Counted from the first letter of the stretch, positions 9,294-17,130 are shown. The stretch: DNA of 64,000 nucleotides from Thermococcus nautili (GCF_000585495.1 NZ_CP007264.1:186001-250000), one strand, 5' to 3'. Program-made: numbers and translations. Notes: generated from the letters alone by a model not told the origin.

Positions 9294-10058
9294 ATGCGCT
9301 CTTTCACTCATCTTTTTGTTGGAATCGGCAACGCTGGAGCCAGGATAGTCGACAGGATAAGCGCCGACGGCGTGGTTAGGGTGACAATCAACCCCGGCCA
9401 CTACCTTCTGCGCCCGGGGCGCTACGCGGAGAGAATCAGGGACTTCTTCTCGCACCTGCCCGAGGACACCTTTCTGTGGCTTCTCTTCGAGGACAAGGAG
9501 ATAAACCTCGAACTGGTTGACCTTATCCTCGAACACAGCCCCTCGGACGCGATAAAGCTCGCCTACGTCCTCACGCCGAGAAGGGAACTCATCCACGAGA
9601 AGCCAGTTTGGGCTGATAACTTCGAGACCGTCTTCTACGACTCCCTCTGGGACTTCCTGAGCGAGGACGTGCCTTTGGGGGTTGCCTTCGAGCGGGCATC
9701 GGTTTCGATAGCCGAGCTCTTTTCGAGGCTCTACTACTACCTCGAAAACCAGATGCTGGTCAACATAGACTACGCCGACCTGTTCAACATGATTCGCGGG
9801 GGCAACGTCGGCATAATGCGCCTTCTCGATAGGGTTGATTTCAGCTGGCACTGGGGAATATGGGAGAGGGGTCTGATAGGAATCCTCGTCGGGAACGACT
9901 TCCCACTGAAGGGGGCCCACGAGATACTGTCGCGTTTCCAGGAAATCCTCGCCGAGAAGGATATAATATGGGGCATCGTGACCGATGAGAACGTTAAGGG
10001 TGTCGAGATACTCGCGTTGCTCGTGAAGGGGTGGGAGGATGAAGGCGGTTCTCTTTGA
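9294..10058 (+). CDS. Divergent FtsZ/tubulin-like protein lacking the GTPase signature
   Basis: 254 residues with no standard name. Three segments line up in order with FtsZ: the N-terminal Rossmann loop (LFVGIGNAGARIVDRI), the central VNIDYADLFNMIRGGNVGIM, which matches the VDFADV...G.A.MG stretch of FtsZ, and the C-terminal strand pair IIWGIVTDENVKGVEILALL, which matches the FtsZ C-domain. The tubulin signature GGGTGTG is missing: the corresponding part reads LWLLFEDKEINLE. Nucleotide binding by the usual mode is therefore doubtful. The ATG at 9294 is preferred; a GTG at 9282 overlaps the previous stop. The gene overlaps the following HAD gene by 20 bases. Family placement is my inference from motif order. 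Confidence 0.6.
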   Translation: MRSFTHLFVGIGNAGARIVDRISADGVVRVTINPGHYLLRPGRYAERIRDFFSHLPEDTFLWLLFEDKEINLELVDLILEHSPSDAIKLAYVLTPRRELIHEKPVWADNFETVFYDSLWDFLSEDVPLGVAFERASVSIAELFSRLYYYLENQMLVNIDYADLFNMIRGGNVGIMRLLDRVDFSWHWGIWERGLIGILVGNDFPLKGAHEILSRFQEILAEKDIIWGIVTDENVKGVEILALLVKGWEDEGGSL

Positions 10059-10674
10059 CGTTGATGGAACCCTGCTCACGGAAATGCCACTTATTCAGCT
10101 CTTCCTCCCCTGGGTCTACGATGAGCTCGCGAAGAGGCTCGGGGTCACCAAGGAGGAAGCGAGGGAGCGGTTCCTCAACGAGATTATGGCAAGGAGGGAC
10201 ACCTACGACTGGCACGACTGGAACTTCTTCTTCCGGCTCTTCAACGTTGACCTCAACTACGAAGAGCTCCTGAGAAGGTATCCCCACAAGCTCCACGTTT
10301 ACCCTGACGTTACACCAACGCTGGAGTGGCTGAGGGAGAGTGGATACCGCTTAGGAGTCGTCACGAGCGGGCCCGAGTACCAGAGGCTCAAGCTCGAACT
10401 TACCGGGCTCGATAAATACTTCGACGTAATCGTGACGCGGGAGGACGTGAAGGCAATAAAGCCCGAGCCGAAGATTTTTCTCCACGCCCTTGAAAGGCTC
10501 GGTGTTGAGCCCGGCGAGGCTCTCTACGTTGGCGACTCCCTCAGCCAGGACGTTTACGGGGCCAAGCACGTTGGAATGAGGGCCGTCTGGATTAACCGCG
10601 ACGGCTCGGACGGCTATCACATGGCCGATTACGAGATTAGAACCCTCCACGAGCTTAGGAAGATACTGGGGTGA
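10039..10674 (+). CDS. HAD-superfamily phosphatase
   Basis: 211 residues with the HAD motifs in order: motif I FDVDGT (nucleophile D7 in AVLFDVDGTLL), a helical cap (about 20-85), motif II VVTSG, motif III lysine in KAIKPEPKIF, and motif IV VGDSLSQD. The layout is that of small-molecule phosphatases of the phosphoglycolate/beta-phosphoglucomutase type with a C1 cap. Substrate unknown. The start lies inside the FtsZ-like gene, 20 bases before its stop, so translation is probably coupled. A 58-residue protein and a D-glutamate cyclase-like gene follow without gaps. Confidence 0.85.
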   Translation: MKAVLFDVDGTLLTEMPLIQLFLPWVYDELAKRLGVTKEEARERFLNEIMARRDTYDWHDWNFFFRLFNVDLNYEELLRRYPHKLHVYPDVTPTLEWLRESGYRLGVVTSGPEYQRLKLELTGLDKYFDVIVTREDVKAIKPEPKIFLHALERLGVEPGEALYVGDSLSQDVYGAKHVGMRAVWINRDGSDGYHMADYEIRTLHELRKILG

Positions 10675-10679
10675 TGGGT

Positions 10680-10856
10680 ATGAAGGTGTTCGAGGCGGAG
10701 GGTGTTTTCGTCCGCTACTCGGAGAAAGAGGTTGAGATAAGGCCCGGAGATAAACTCGTCCACAGGAGTGAGGAGCCAACGGAGCTCTGGTGGAAGCTTA
10801 AGGAGGCTGTCAAGGGCAGGAAGGTCAAGATAATAGTTTACGAGGTGGAAGAATGA
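10680..10856 (+). CDS. Hypothetical 58-residue protein
   Basis: A small protein (MKVFEAEGVFVRYSEKEVEI...KIIVYEVEE) predicted to be a beta hairpin, a helix (TELWWKLKEAVKG) and a final strand. ATG 10680 is preceded by GGTGATGG and starts 5 bases after the HAD stop; its own stop overlaps the next ATG (ATGA). The tight packing suggests a real gene in this operon. No family recognised. Confidence 0.65.
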   Translation: MKVFEAEGVFVRYSEKEVEIRPGDKLVHRSEEPTELWWKLKEAVKGRKVKIIVYEVEE

Positions 10857-11680
10857 TTGCCCACCTGATAAACACCGACGTCGGTGGCAGGGGCGTCGGA
10901 AGGCTCTATCTCGACTACAGGAGGAGGGACTTTAATTTTTTACATAATTCTGCAAAGCTGTTTTTAGATAATTATGGAAAAGTGCTAATCGTTACCGGCT
11001 TTCCAATTCCTCCAATGAACGTTCCGGAAACCGACGGTCCACCGGGGGCGCTGGCGCTGTACCGTGCCGTCAGGGAGCTCGGCGGGGAAGCTGAGATTCT
11101 CGCTCAGGAAGAGGTCATCAACGCGATGATTCCCTTCCAGAAGGCCCTTTCCCTGCGCTTTGCAGGGGAACCAGACGTCTCAAGCTACGACCTCGTAATC
11201 TTCGTCGAGACGCCCGGAAAGGCTCAGGACGGCAACCACTACTCCATGTCCGGCCTTCCGGTCGTTGGAGAAACCTTTGACTGGGTCGCGGAGGAGGCTA
11301 AAGAACATGGAATCCCGACGATTGGAATCGGCGACGGGGGCAACGAGATTGGTATGGGGAAGGTTCGGGATTTGGTGGTTCGCTACGTCCCGCACGGGGA
11401 GAATATAGCCTCTACAATCGAGACCGATGAGCTTATCCTCTCTGCTGTCTCTAACTGGGGGGCCTATGGTCTGATAGCCCAGGCCTCTCTGGAGCTCGGG
11501 AAGAACCTTCTCTCCGGCTGGGAGGAGGCCTTCGTCGTCAGGCTCCTCGTTGAGAGTGGCCTCATTGACGGCGTCAGCAAGAAAAGGGAAGTGAGCGTCG
11601 ACGGGATTCCAATCGAGGTTCACGTTGCTTTCGTTAAGTTTCTGAACGGGATTGTCGAGTTCAATCTCTCTAAAGTTTGA
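10853..11680 (+). CDS. D-glutamate cyclase-like protein (DUF4392)
   Basis: 275 residues. The glycine-rich GIGDGGNEIGMG (about residues 161-172) is the signature of DUF4392, the domain of mammalian D-glutamate cyclase that converts D-glutamate to 5-oxo-D-proline. LVIFVETPGKAQDGNHYSM and the N-terminal VLIVTGFPIPP also fit. The activity in archaea is not shown, so the name is by family only. Start ATG overlaps the previous stop. The stretch encoding about residues 27-43 (10931-10980) is about 80% A+T, unlike the rest of the gene, though the frame is intact. The 3' end overlaps by 11 bases the convergent Roadblock gene. Confidence 0.8.
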   Translation: MIAHLINTDVGGRGVGRLYLDYRRRDFNFLHNSAKLFLDNYGKVLIVTGFPIPPMNVPETDGPPGALALYRAVRELGGEAEILAQEEVINAMIPFQKALSLRFAGEPDVSSYDLVIFVETPGKAQDGNHYSMSGLPVVGETFDWVAEEAKEHGIPTIGIGDGGNEIGMGKVRDLVVRYVPHGENIASTIETDELILSAVSNWGAYGLIAQASLELGKNLLSGWEEAFVVRLLVESGLIDGVSKKREVSVDGIPIEVHVAFVKFLNGIVEFNLSKV

Positions 11681-12032
11681 GCTCCTCCCTTGTGGCCAGT
11701 TTCAGTTCTTCAATTTCCTCCCAGGTGAGGACTCTTGTGCCCTTTGTCAGCATCATCACGTCGCTCGTGACCTGCAGGATGCAGTAAACCGCGCTTGGGG
11801 TTATCACAAGGTAGTCGTTGGAGGGCTCTATCTCCGCCAGTCCCTTCTTGAGCTCGGGCAGCTTTGCGGAGAGCTCCTCGGGGGATTCAAGCGTCCCGCC
11901 TATGGGCAGGCCCTCGGTAGTTGCGAGAAGGAAGCCGCTTATTTCGAACTTTCTGAGGAGCATATCTTTAAAGTCCAAAAACTCTTGGCTCTCCGGTCTC
12001 AGAAGTTTCCTAAGCCTATCAAGCAGGCCCAT
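11670..12032 (-). CDS. Roadblock/LC7-like protein
   Basis: 120 residues. The segment FEISGFLLATTEGLPIGG has the Roadblock/LC7 strand-turn-strand (GxLLATxDGLPI), and the rest follows the alpha-beta pattern of that fold, ending in a longer helical tail (LTWEEIEELKLATREELKL). Roadblock proteins dimerise and in bacteria and archaea control small Ras-like GTPases (MglB type); no GTPase gene is adjacent. ATG 12032 follows GGAGGTTGGTAAAG. It begins 14 bases inside the end of the transposase-like gene and is presumably co-transcribed with it. A second Roadblock gene lies at 13442 on the other strand. Confidence 0.7.
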   Translation of the reverse strand: MGLLDRLRKLLRPESQEFLDFKDMLLRKFEISGFLLATTEGLPIGGTLESPEELSAKLPELKKGLAEIEPSNDYLVITPSAVYCILQVTSDVMMLTKGTRVLTWEEIEELKLATREELKL

Positions 12033-12822
12033 CTTTACCAACCTCCATCCCAATGCGTTTCATATATGATGAACACGAGGTCTCGACGAGTTCAACTCCC
12101 CGCGTTTTGAACCATTCATACGGATTCTCATGGGAGATTTCTTTTGAAATCCTCCTCGAAAGCCGTTTTTGAATTCGAATTAGCTCCTCTGAGGTTATCC
12201 ACTGGTATTCGACTCCAAGGTTCTTTAGGTGCCTCGTCAATTTGTTGTCTTTGCCTCTGGTTGGAACGAGCGGAGGCGTTCTTGAGAGAAGAATGAGGGT
12301 TCGCTTTCCCTTCAGGCACTCTAAAACTCCATCGATTGTGTCTATGATGGGTTTGAGCCTGAGTGACTCTGCAAGCTTCCACAGAAGTATTTTGCAGTTT
12401 TTGACATCAACCATGAGGAGGAGTCTGTTGCGCTGTTCCTTCAGCGTGATGTGGAGAACTAGAATCCCAACGACCGCGTCCCACTCAAGAAGCGTTTGAA
12501 GGATTTCTCCCGAGATTTGCTTTGTTCTGTGCTCCCTGATGACGCTCCAAACCTTGTACCGAGATATTTTAACCCCCGTCTTCAAGAGGTGGTTGTGGAT
12601 TTCCTCTATGGTATGCCCCCGCTCCTTTAAATCGACTATGAGGTTTACTATTTCTGATGGAAGTTCTTTCTTTTTCCTGCCTGGAGTTTTAATCTGTTTC
12701 GTTTTAAGAACCTGGAGTACGCGCCTTCGCGACACGCCCAGCACCGCCGCGATTTCATCGAGCTTCATTCCATCCTCTCGAAGCTTCAGTATCCTTTCAA
12801 CGTCCTCTGGTTTGAGCTTCAT
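12019..12822 (-). CDS. HTH protein resembling a domesticated DDE transposase
   Basis: 267 residues. The N-terminal part has two helix-turn-helix units: DGMKLDEIAAVLGVSRRRVL, then a second (HTIEEIHNHLLKTGVKISR), the arrangement of IS481/IS630-type transposase and integrase heads. The remainder has the strand pattern of an RNase H-like core (NRLLLMVDVKNCKILLW; GKRTLILLS), but the DDE catalytic triad is not convincingly present. I see no terminal inverted repeats or target duplication around it. It shares an operon with the Roadblock gene and has a TATA box (GTTATATAAACC on its strand, near 12849-12861). It probably acts as a DNA-binding protein; that is inference. Confidence 0.6.
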   Translation of the reverse strand: MKLKPEDVERILKLREDGMKLDEIAAVLGVSRRRVLQVLKTKQIKTPGRKKKELPSEIVNLIVDLKERGHTIEEIHNHLLKTGVKISRYKVWSVIREHRTKQISGEILQTLLEWDAVVGILVLHITLKEQRNRLLLMVDVKNCKILLWKLAESLRLKPIIDTIDGVLECLKGKRTLILLSRTPPLVPTRGKDNKLTRHLKNLGVEYQWITSEELIRIQKRLSRRISKEISHENPYEWFKTRGVELVETSCSSYMKRIGMEVGKDGPA

Positions 12823-12953
12823 AGGTCGTTGTGTGCTACTAATTTGGCAGGTTTATATAACTAATGCGAAATCTTTTCCAAATAATAGGCGGCAAATATT
12901 ATATCGCGTCGTGACATCGTGTTGCTGACCTGCCCCTTCGAGGGGTGTCACCC
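12823..12953. promoter_or_regulatory. Divergent promoter region between the two Roadblock units
   Basis: A 131-base gap. GGTTTATATAAC (about 12850-12861) is nearly symmetrical and can serve the reverse unit; AAATATTATATC (12894-12905) can serve the forward unit. Just before the forward gene, CCCCT-TCG-AGGGG (12933-12945) forms a hairpin that contains the ribosome-binding site AGGGGTG, and GTGACA (12911-12916) is the inverse of TGTCAC (12946-12951). The structure could occlude the start or act as a DNA operator. Confidence 0.5.
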
Positions 12954-13436
12954 ATGACGGAGGCGAAGGTCGTGGAGAGGGTTAATGAGAGGTCTGAGGA
13001 AATGGCGACTAAAATAAACAACCTGATTCTCTACGGAATATACAAAGTCCTCGGGGCTGGAGCCAAGGGACTTGGAAACTCTGTTGGTGAGGAGCTTTTG
13101 AATACAATGATGGAGGAGTACGGACTAAACTTTGAGGGAAGCGATGACCCCCAGGAGCTCCTCAACCGCTTCACAGAGGTTATGATAAACACCCTCGGGT
13201 TTGCCGAGAGGGGTGAAATCATCGTGAACGGAAACAACGTCACCTTGAAGCTCGACAATCCCATGGACCTGTACGCCCTTCAGCTACTCGAGAAGAAGGG
13301 CATGAAGCCCATGCTCTACCCGATGGCCAACGCCATAGCCGTCGCCATCAAGAAGTTCAGCGGAAAGAACGTCCTGATTAAGGAAATTCGCGTTTCGGAC
13401 AAGCACGTTGAAGTTGATATGCTGATTCTGGGGTGA
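12954..13436 (+). CDS. Hypothetical protein linked to Roadblock gene, possibly V4R/TRAPP-like
   Basis: 160 residues. A helical N-terminus (LILYGIYKVLGAGAKGLGNSVGEELL) leads into a mixed region ending in two strands (VLIKEIRVSDKHVEVDMLILG). The order of a long helix, GxxxGxxL and terminal strands recalls V4R/TRAPP-type ligand domains, but no cysteine-rich V4R tail is present, so this is weak. ATG 12954 follows AGGGGTG. It is the first gene of a forward unit with a Roadblock gene (gap 5 bases) and a further hypothetical gene. Function unknown. Confidence 0.6.
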   Translation: MTEAKVVERVNERSEEMATKINNLILYGIYKVLGAGAKGLGNSVGEELLNTMMEEYGLNFEGSDDPQELLNRFTEVMINTLGFAERGEIIVNGNNVTLKLDNPMDLYALQLLEKKGMKPMLYPMANAIAVAIKKFSGKNVLIKEIRVSDKHVEVDMLILG

Positions 13437-13441
13437 TGTGA

Positions 13442-13795
13442 ATGTTTGAGAACGTTATTGCAGACCTTCTCAGGGTTGATGGCGTCAAGGGAGTTGCCAT
13501 AGTGAGCAAGGACGGTCTCCTCATCGAGGGTCAGGCGAGCGACAGGACGATAGACGTTGAGAGCGTCGCCGCGATGGTCGCGACCATCTACGGTACTGCA
13601 CTCAACGTGTCCAATGAGGTCTTCCACGAGGAAGCCGTTGACATGGTCACGCTCGAATCGCCGAAGGGCAAAATCATTACCGTCGAGGCGGGTGAAAACG
13701 CGGTCCTGACGGTTCTCACAGACCCGAAGGTCAACCTCGGTCTCGTCAGGATTTACCTCAAGAGGAACGCCCAGAAGGTCGCCTCAATGCTTTAG
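13442..13795 (+). CDS. Roadblock/LC7 domain protein
   Basis: 117 residues, a single Roadblock/LC7 domain: MFENVIADLLRVDGVKGVAI, then VSKDGLLIEG, the helix ESVAAMVATIYGTAL, and the strand GKIITVEAGENAVLTVL followed by a C-terminal helix. The family forms dimers that bind Ras-like GTPases or, in MglB, act as GTPase activators. It is the second of three genes packed within 20 bases, between a possible V4R-like protein and a DUF2226/DUF4388-like protein. The pairing with the Roadblock gene at 11670 suggests a local signalling module. Confidence 0.85.
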   Translation: MFENVIADLLRVDGVKGVAIVSKDGLLIEGQASDRTIDVESVAAMVATIYGTALNVSNEVFHEEAVDMVTLESPKGKIITVEAGENAVLTVLTDPKVNLGLVRIYLKRNAQKVASML

Positions 13796-13808
13796 CCGGT
13801 GAAAGCGG

Positions 13809-14474
13809 ATGTTTGGGGGCAAACTGATACGGATAGAAACTAATGAAAGCCTTCCCGAGGTCATTAAAAGCCTCGGGGACGGCTACGTTCTCTTTTCTTG
13901 GCGCGAGGGAGGGGACCTTAGGAGGGCGTTTCTTTTCGTTAGCTCTGGGGAGGTTGTTGGAGCGTTCGTGGAGTCAGTGCTCCAGGGCTACGCCAGGGAG
14001 GGAGAGGCCGCAGTGGAAGACATAGAAAATGCGTTGGCGGGAGGGTTAGTAAGGGCCTACGAACTCTATGCGGCATCATCCAGGGAGATACTCTCCGAAA
14101 GACCGACACTCCGCGTGAGTTCGTTTCCCTTCGCGAGCATCAGCGGCGATAACGTTGAGGGCCTGCTAAAGCTTTACCGCTCCTTCAGCGGTTGGCTTCA
14201 GGTTCGCGCTGGAGACAGAGAGTGGCGCTTGGTCGTTGAAAACGGCATGACACTTAAGGCTCATTTAACTGGGGAGAACCTGCTCGGCGACGAGGCTGTT
14301 CTATCGCTCCTCAGGGAATTCGGCCACGTAATCAAAAACGGTACATACCGCTTCTTCTCGGGAACCGCTAGACTCCCCGAGGGAAGTGAAGTCGTTGAGC
14401 ACTCAACTTCCTTCCTTGACGTCGTTGAGTCTTTCCAGCTAAAGAGGGTCATTGAGTCCGGGTTATCCTTTTAA
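13809..14474 (+). CDS. Hypothetical protein, possibly DUF2226/DUF4388 (PatA-like)
   Basis: 221 residues. The N-terminal part (YVLFSWREGGDLRRAFLFVSSGEVVGAF) reads like the DUF2226/PatA-type fold in which a strand pair is followed by a note of where a ligand or partner binds; the rest is alternating helix and strand with no catalytic motif. No signal peptide or membrane segment. It starts 13 bases after the Roadblock stop and is the last gene of that unit. In bacteria DUF4388 proteins accompany Roadblock proteins and GTPases, which fits, but the assignment is tentative. Confidence 0.55.
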   Translation: MFGGKLIRIETNESLPEVIKSLGDGYVLFSWREGGDLRRAFLFVSSGEVVGAFVESVLQGYAREGEAAVEDIENALAGGLVRAYELYAASSREILSERPTLRVSSFPFASISGDNVEGLLKLYRSFSGWLQVRAGDREWRLVVENGMTLKAHLTGENLLGDEAVLSLLREFGHVIKNGTYRFFSGTARLPEGSEVVEHSTSFLDVVESFQLKRVIESGLSF

Positions 14475-14504
14475 ACCCCTTCCTTTTTCTCCAACCGATG
14501 CGCT

Positions 14505-15125
14505 ATGAAGCTTGAGGAGTTCATACCCGACGCCAGGACGCGGGCGCTCATAGAGAGGACGCGCGAGTTCGCGAGGGGTTTCTTTGAGAGGGAGGGAACG
14601 CACGGATTCAGCCACGTGGAGAGGGTCTTCAACCTCTGCATGCACATAGGCAGGGAGGAAGGGGCGGACCTCGAAGTCCTCGCCCTCGCCTCGCTCCTCC
14701 ATGACATAGCGAGGCCCCTTGAGGACGCCGGCAAAGTTGAAGACCACGCGGTAGAGGGCGCGAAAATCGCGAAGCGCTTCCTATTGAGCCTTGGTTATCC
14801 GGAGAAGAAGGCAGAGGCGGTGGCTCACGCAATAGAGGCCCACCGCTTTTCGAGGGGTCCGGAGCCGAGAACGCTCGAGGCGAAGATACTCAGCGACGCG
14901 GACAAGCTCGACGCGATAGGGGCCATAGGAATCGCGCGCGTTTTCATGTACTCTGGCGAGCACGGAAGGGACATAGAGGCCTCCCTCAGGCACTTCGAGG
15001 AGAAAATCCTCAAGCTCAAGGACTTGATGTACACCGAAACCGCGAAGCGCATCGCCGAGGACAGGCACCGCTTTACCGTTGAGTTCATCGAGAGAATTCG
15101 GCGGGAAATCGAGGGCGAGCTTTGA
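14505..15125 (+). CDS. HD-domain phosphohydrolase
   Basis: 206 residues with all HD-superfamily metal ligands: H in THGFSHVERV, the HD pair in LLHDIARP and D in SDADKLD. An additional histidine pair (HAIEAHRF) sits between. This layout is that of small archaeal HD hydrolases related to YedJ-type proteins, which act on nucleotides or similar phosphate esters; the substrate is not known. Not evidently in an operon: 30 bases separate it from the previous gene and 92 from the next. Confidence 0.87.
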   Translation: MKLEEFIPDARTRALIERTREFARGFFEREGTHGFSHVERVFNLCMHIGREEGADLEVLALASLLHDIARPLEDAGKVEDHAVEGAKIAKRFLLSLGYPEKKAEAVAHAIEAHRFSRGPEPRTLEAKILSDADKLDAIGAIGIARVFMYSGEHGRDIEASLRHFEEKILKLKDLMYTETAKRIAEDRHRFTVEFIERIRREIEGEL

Positions 15126-15217
15126 GTTCTTCCCCTTTCGGGCCACATAATAACCTTTTTAAAGGGCTTCCTGAATTAAGGGTTAGCCCATCAAGGTCAT
15201 TCTAAGGAGGTGAGAAC

Positions 15218-15730
15218 GTGAAGGCGCCAATCTGTGAGGTTTGTCTCAAGACCGACGACATTCTCTGCCCCGCTGACGAGAAAAAGCTCCAGGAGGGTAT
15301 AATTTCTGAGCTGGACGTTAAGGTTGCACGCTTACTCTACAAGCTCCTCGGCGACGTTGACATCGAGTTCAAGAAGGCCGTCGAGGCTGGAGACCTCATC
15401 GTTATCGTTGTCGGTGAGGGAGACGTCCCGATAACCATCGGCAAGGGCGGGAAGAACATAAAGACCCTCATAAGGGAGCTTGGAAAGCGCGTTAGGGTTA
15501 TCGAGGGCATGAAGGCGGAATCAACCGATGAGCTCAAGAAGCTCGCCTCCGACCTGCTCTATCCGGCCGGTGTCTTCGGCGTCAACGTCGTTTACAGGCC
15601 CGGAGGGGAGACCTACTACAAGGTTCTCGTCTTCGGTAGGGACAGGAAGAAGCTCCCGGAGAAGCCCGAGATACTCGAGAGCGTCCTGAGCCAGATAGTC
15701 GGGAAGGAGGTCAAAATTTCGTTTGTCTGA
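15218..15730 (+). CDS. NusA-like KH-domain protein with N-terminal zinc knuckle
   Basis: 170 residues. It opens with APICEVCLKTDDILCPAD, three cysteines that can form a small metal-binding knuckle, followed by a helical linker and a KH domain with the diagnostic GKGGKNIKTLIREL (about residues 73-86) and a second KH-like repeat after about residue 100. This is the form of the archaeal NusA-related protein that binds RNA during transcription. ATG 15218 follows TCTAAGGAGGTGAGAACG, a strong ribosome-binding site. Confidence 0.82.
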   Translation: MKAPICEVCLKTDDILCPADEKKLQEGIISELDVKVARLLYKLLGDVDIEFKKAVEAGDLIVIVVGEGDVPITIGKGGKNIKTLIRELGKRVRVIEGMKAESTDELKKLASDLLYPAGVFGVNVVYRPGGETYYKVLVFGRDRKKLPEKPEILESVLSQIVGKEVKISFV

Positions 15731-15809
15731 CCCCTCTTCGGTTTCTTCGTTTCTCCCCCGTGCATCGAATACCTTTAAAAGCTCGCCCCTACTCCTTCTG
15801 GGGATGGCC

Positions 15810-17126
15810 ATGTACAGGACGCACTACTCGAGCGAGATAACCGAGGAACTCAACGGCCAGCGCGTTAAAGTGGCTGGCTGGGTGTGGGAAGTCAAGGATT
15901 TGGGCGGAATCAAGTTCCTCTGGCTCAGGGACAGGGAGGGAATAGTTCAGATTACCGCCCCGAAGAAGAAGGTTGACCCCGAGATATTCAAGCTCATTCC
16001 GAAGCTCAACAGCGAAGACGTCGTCGCGGTCGAGGGAACTGTTAACTTCACGCCCAAGGCGAAGCTCGGCTTTGAGATTCTCCCGGAGAAGCTTGAGGTC
16101 CTCAGCAGGGCGGGGACACCTCTACCCCTTGACCCGACCGGGAAGGTCAAGGCCGAGCTCGACACCCGCCTGGACAACCGCTTCATGGACGTCAGAAGGC
16201 CCGAGGTAATGGCGATTTTCAAGATACGCTCGAGCGTCTTCAAGGCGGTCAGGGATTTCTTCCACGAGAACGGCTTCATCGAGATTCACACGCCCAAGAT
16301 TATTGCGACGGCGACCGAGGGCGGAACGGAACTCTTCCCAATGAAGTACTTCGAGAAGGACGCCTTTTTAGCTCAGAGCCCTCAGCTCTACAAGCAGATT
16401 ATGATGGCTTCGGGCCTTGACAGGGTTTACGAGATAGCGCCGATTTTCAGGGCGGAGGAGCACAACACAACGAGGCACCTCAACGAGGCGTGGAGCGTTG
16501 ATGCAGAGATGGCCTTCATCGAGAGCGAGGAGGAGGTAATGGAGCTCCTTGAGAGGCTCGTGGCTCATACTATCAATTACGTCCGCGAGCACAACGCGAA
16601 GGAACTCGAAACCCTCAACTTCGAGCTGGAGGAGCCGAAACTGCCCTTCCCGAGGCTGAGCTACGATAAGGCCCTTGAGATTCTCGCCGACCTTGGGAAG
16701 GAAATCCCGTGGGGCGAGGACATAGACACCGAAGGCGAGAGGCTCCTCGGGAAGTACATGATGGAGAACGAGAACGCTCCGCTCTACTTCCTCTATAAGT
16801 ATCCGAGCGAGGCCAAGCCTTTCTATATAATGAAATACGACGATAAGCCAGAAATCTGCAGGGCCTTCGATTTGGAATACCGGGGAGTTGAGATAACCTC
16901 CGGTGGCCAGAGGGAGCACCGCGTTGATGTCCTCGTCGAGCAGATTAAGGAGAAGGGGCTCAATCCAGAGAGCTTCGAGTTCTACCTCAAGGCCTTCCGC
17001 TACGGAATGCCCCCGCACGGCGGCTTCGGCCTTGGAGCTGAGAGGCTGATAAAGCAGATGCTTGACCTCCCGAACATCAGGGAGGTTATCCTGTTCCCGA
17101 GGGACAGGAAGAGGCTCACACCGTAA
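15810..17126 (+). CDS. aspS: Aspartyl-tRNA synthetase
   Basis: 438 residues, exactly the length of the T. kodakarensis enzyme. The N-terminal OB fold (about residues 1-105; VKVAGWVWEVKDLGG) binds the anticodon. Class II motifs follow: motif 2 FRAEEHNTTRHLNE and motif 3 GLGAERLIKQ, with GGTELF in the active site. The protein charges tRNA-Asp with aspartate. ATG 15810 follows GGGGATGGCC and lies about 30 bases after the TATA-like ACCTTTAAAAGC near 15771. Archaeal enzymes of this type may be discriminating or not for tRNA-Asn; that cannot be settled here. Confidence 0.97.
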   Translation: MYRTHYSSEITEELNGQRVKVAGWVWEVKDLGGIKFLWLRDREGIVQITAPKKKVDPEIFKLIPKLNSEDVVAVEGTVNFTPKAKLGFEILPEKLEVLSRAGTPLPLDPTGKVKAELDTRLDNRFMDVRRPEVMAIFKIRSSVFKAVRDFFHENGFIEIHTPKIIATATEGGTELFPMKYFEKDAFLAQSPQLYKQIMMASGLDRVYEIAPIFRAEEHNTTRHLNEAWSVDAEMAFIESEEEVMELLERLVAHTINYVREHNAKELETLNFELEEPKLPFPRLSYDKALEILADLGKEIPWGEDIDTEGERLLGKYMMENENAPLYFLYKYPSEAKPFYIMKYDDKPEICRAFDLEYRGVEITSGGQREHRVDVLVEQIKEKGLNPESFEFYLKAFRYGMPPHGGFGLGAERLIKQMLDLPNIREVILFPRDRKRLTP

Positions 17127-17130
17127 GGCC

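Noticed and set aside
9120-10079. Long reverse-strand open frame opposite the HPS-PHI and FtsZ-like genes
   Set aside because: It mirrors codon bias of the forward genes, has no ribosome-binding site, and its protein has no recognisable pattern.
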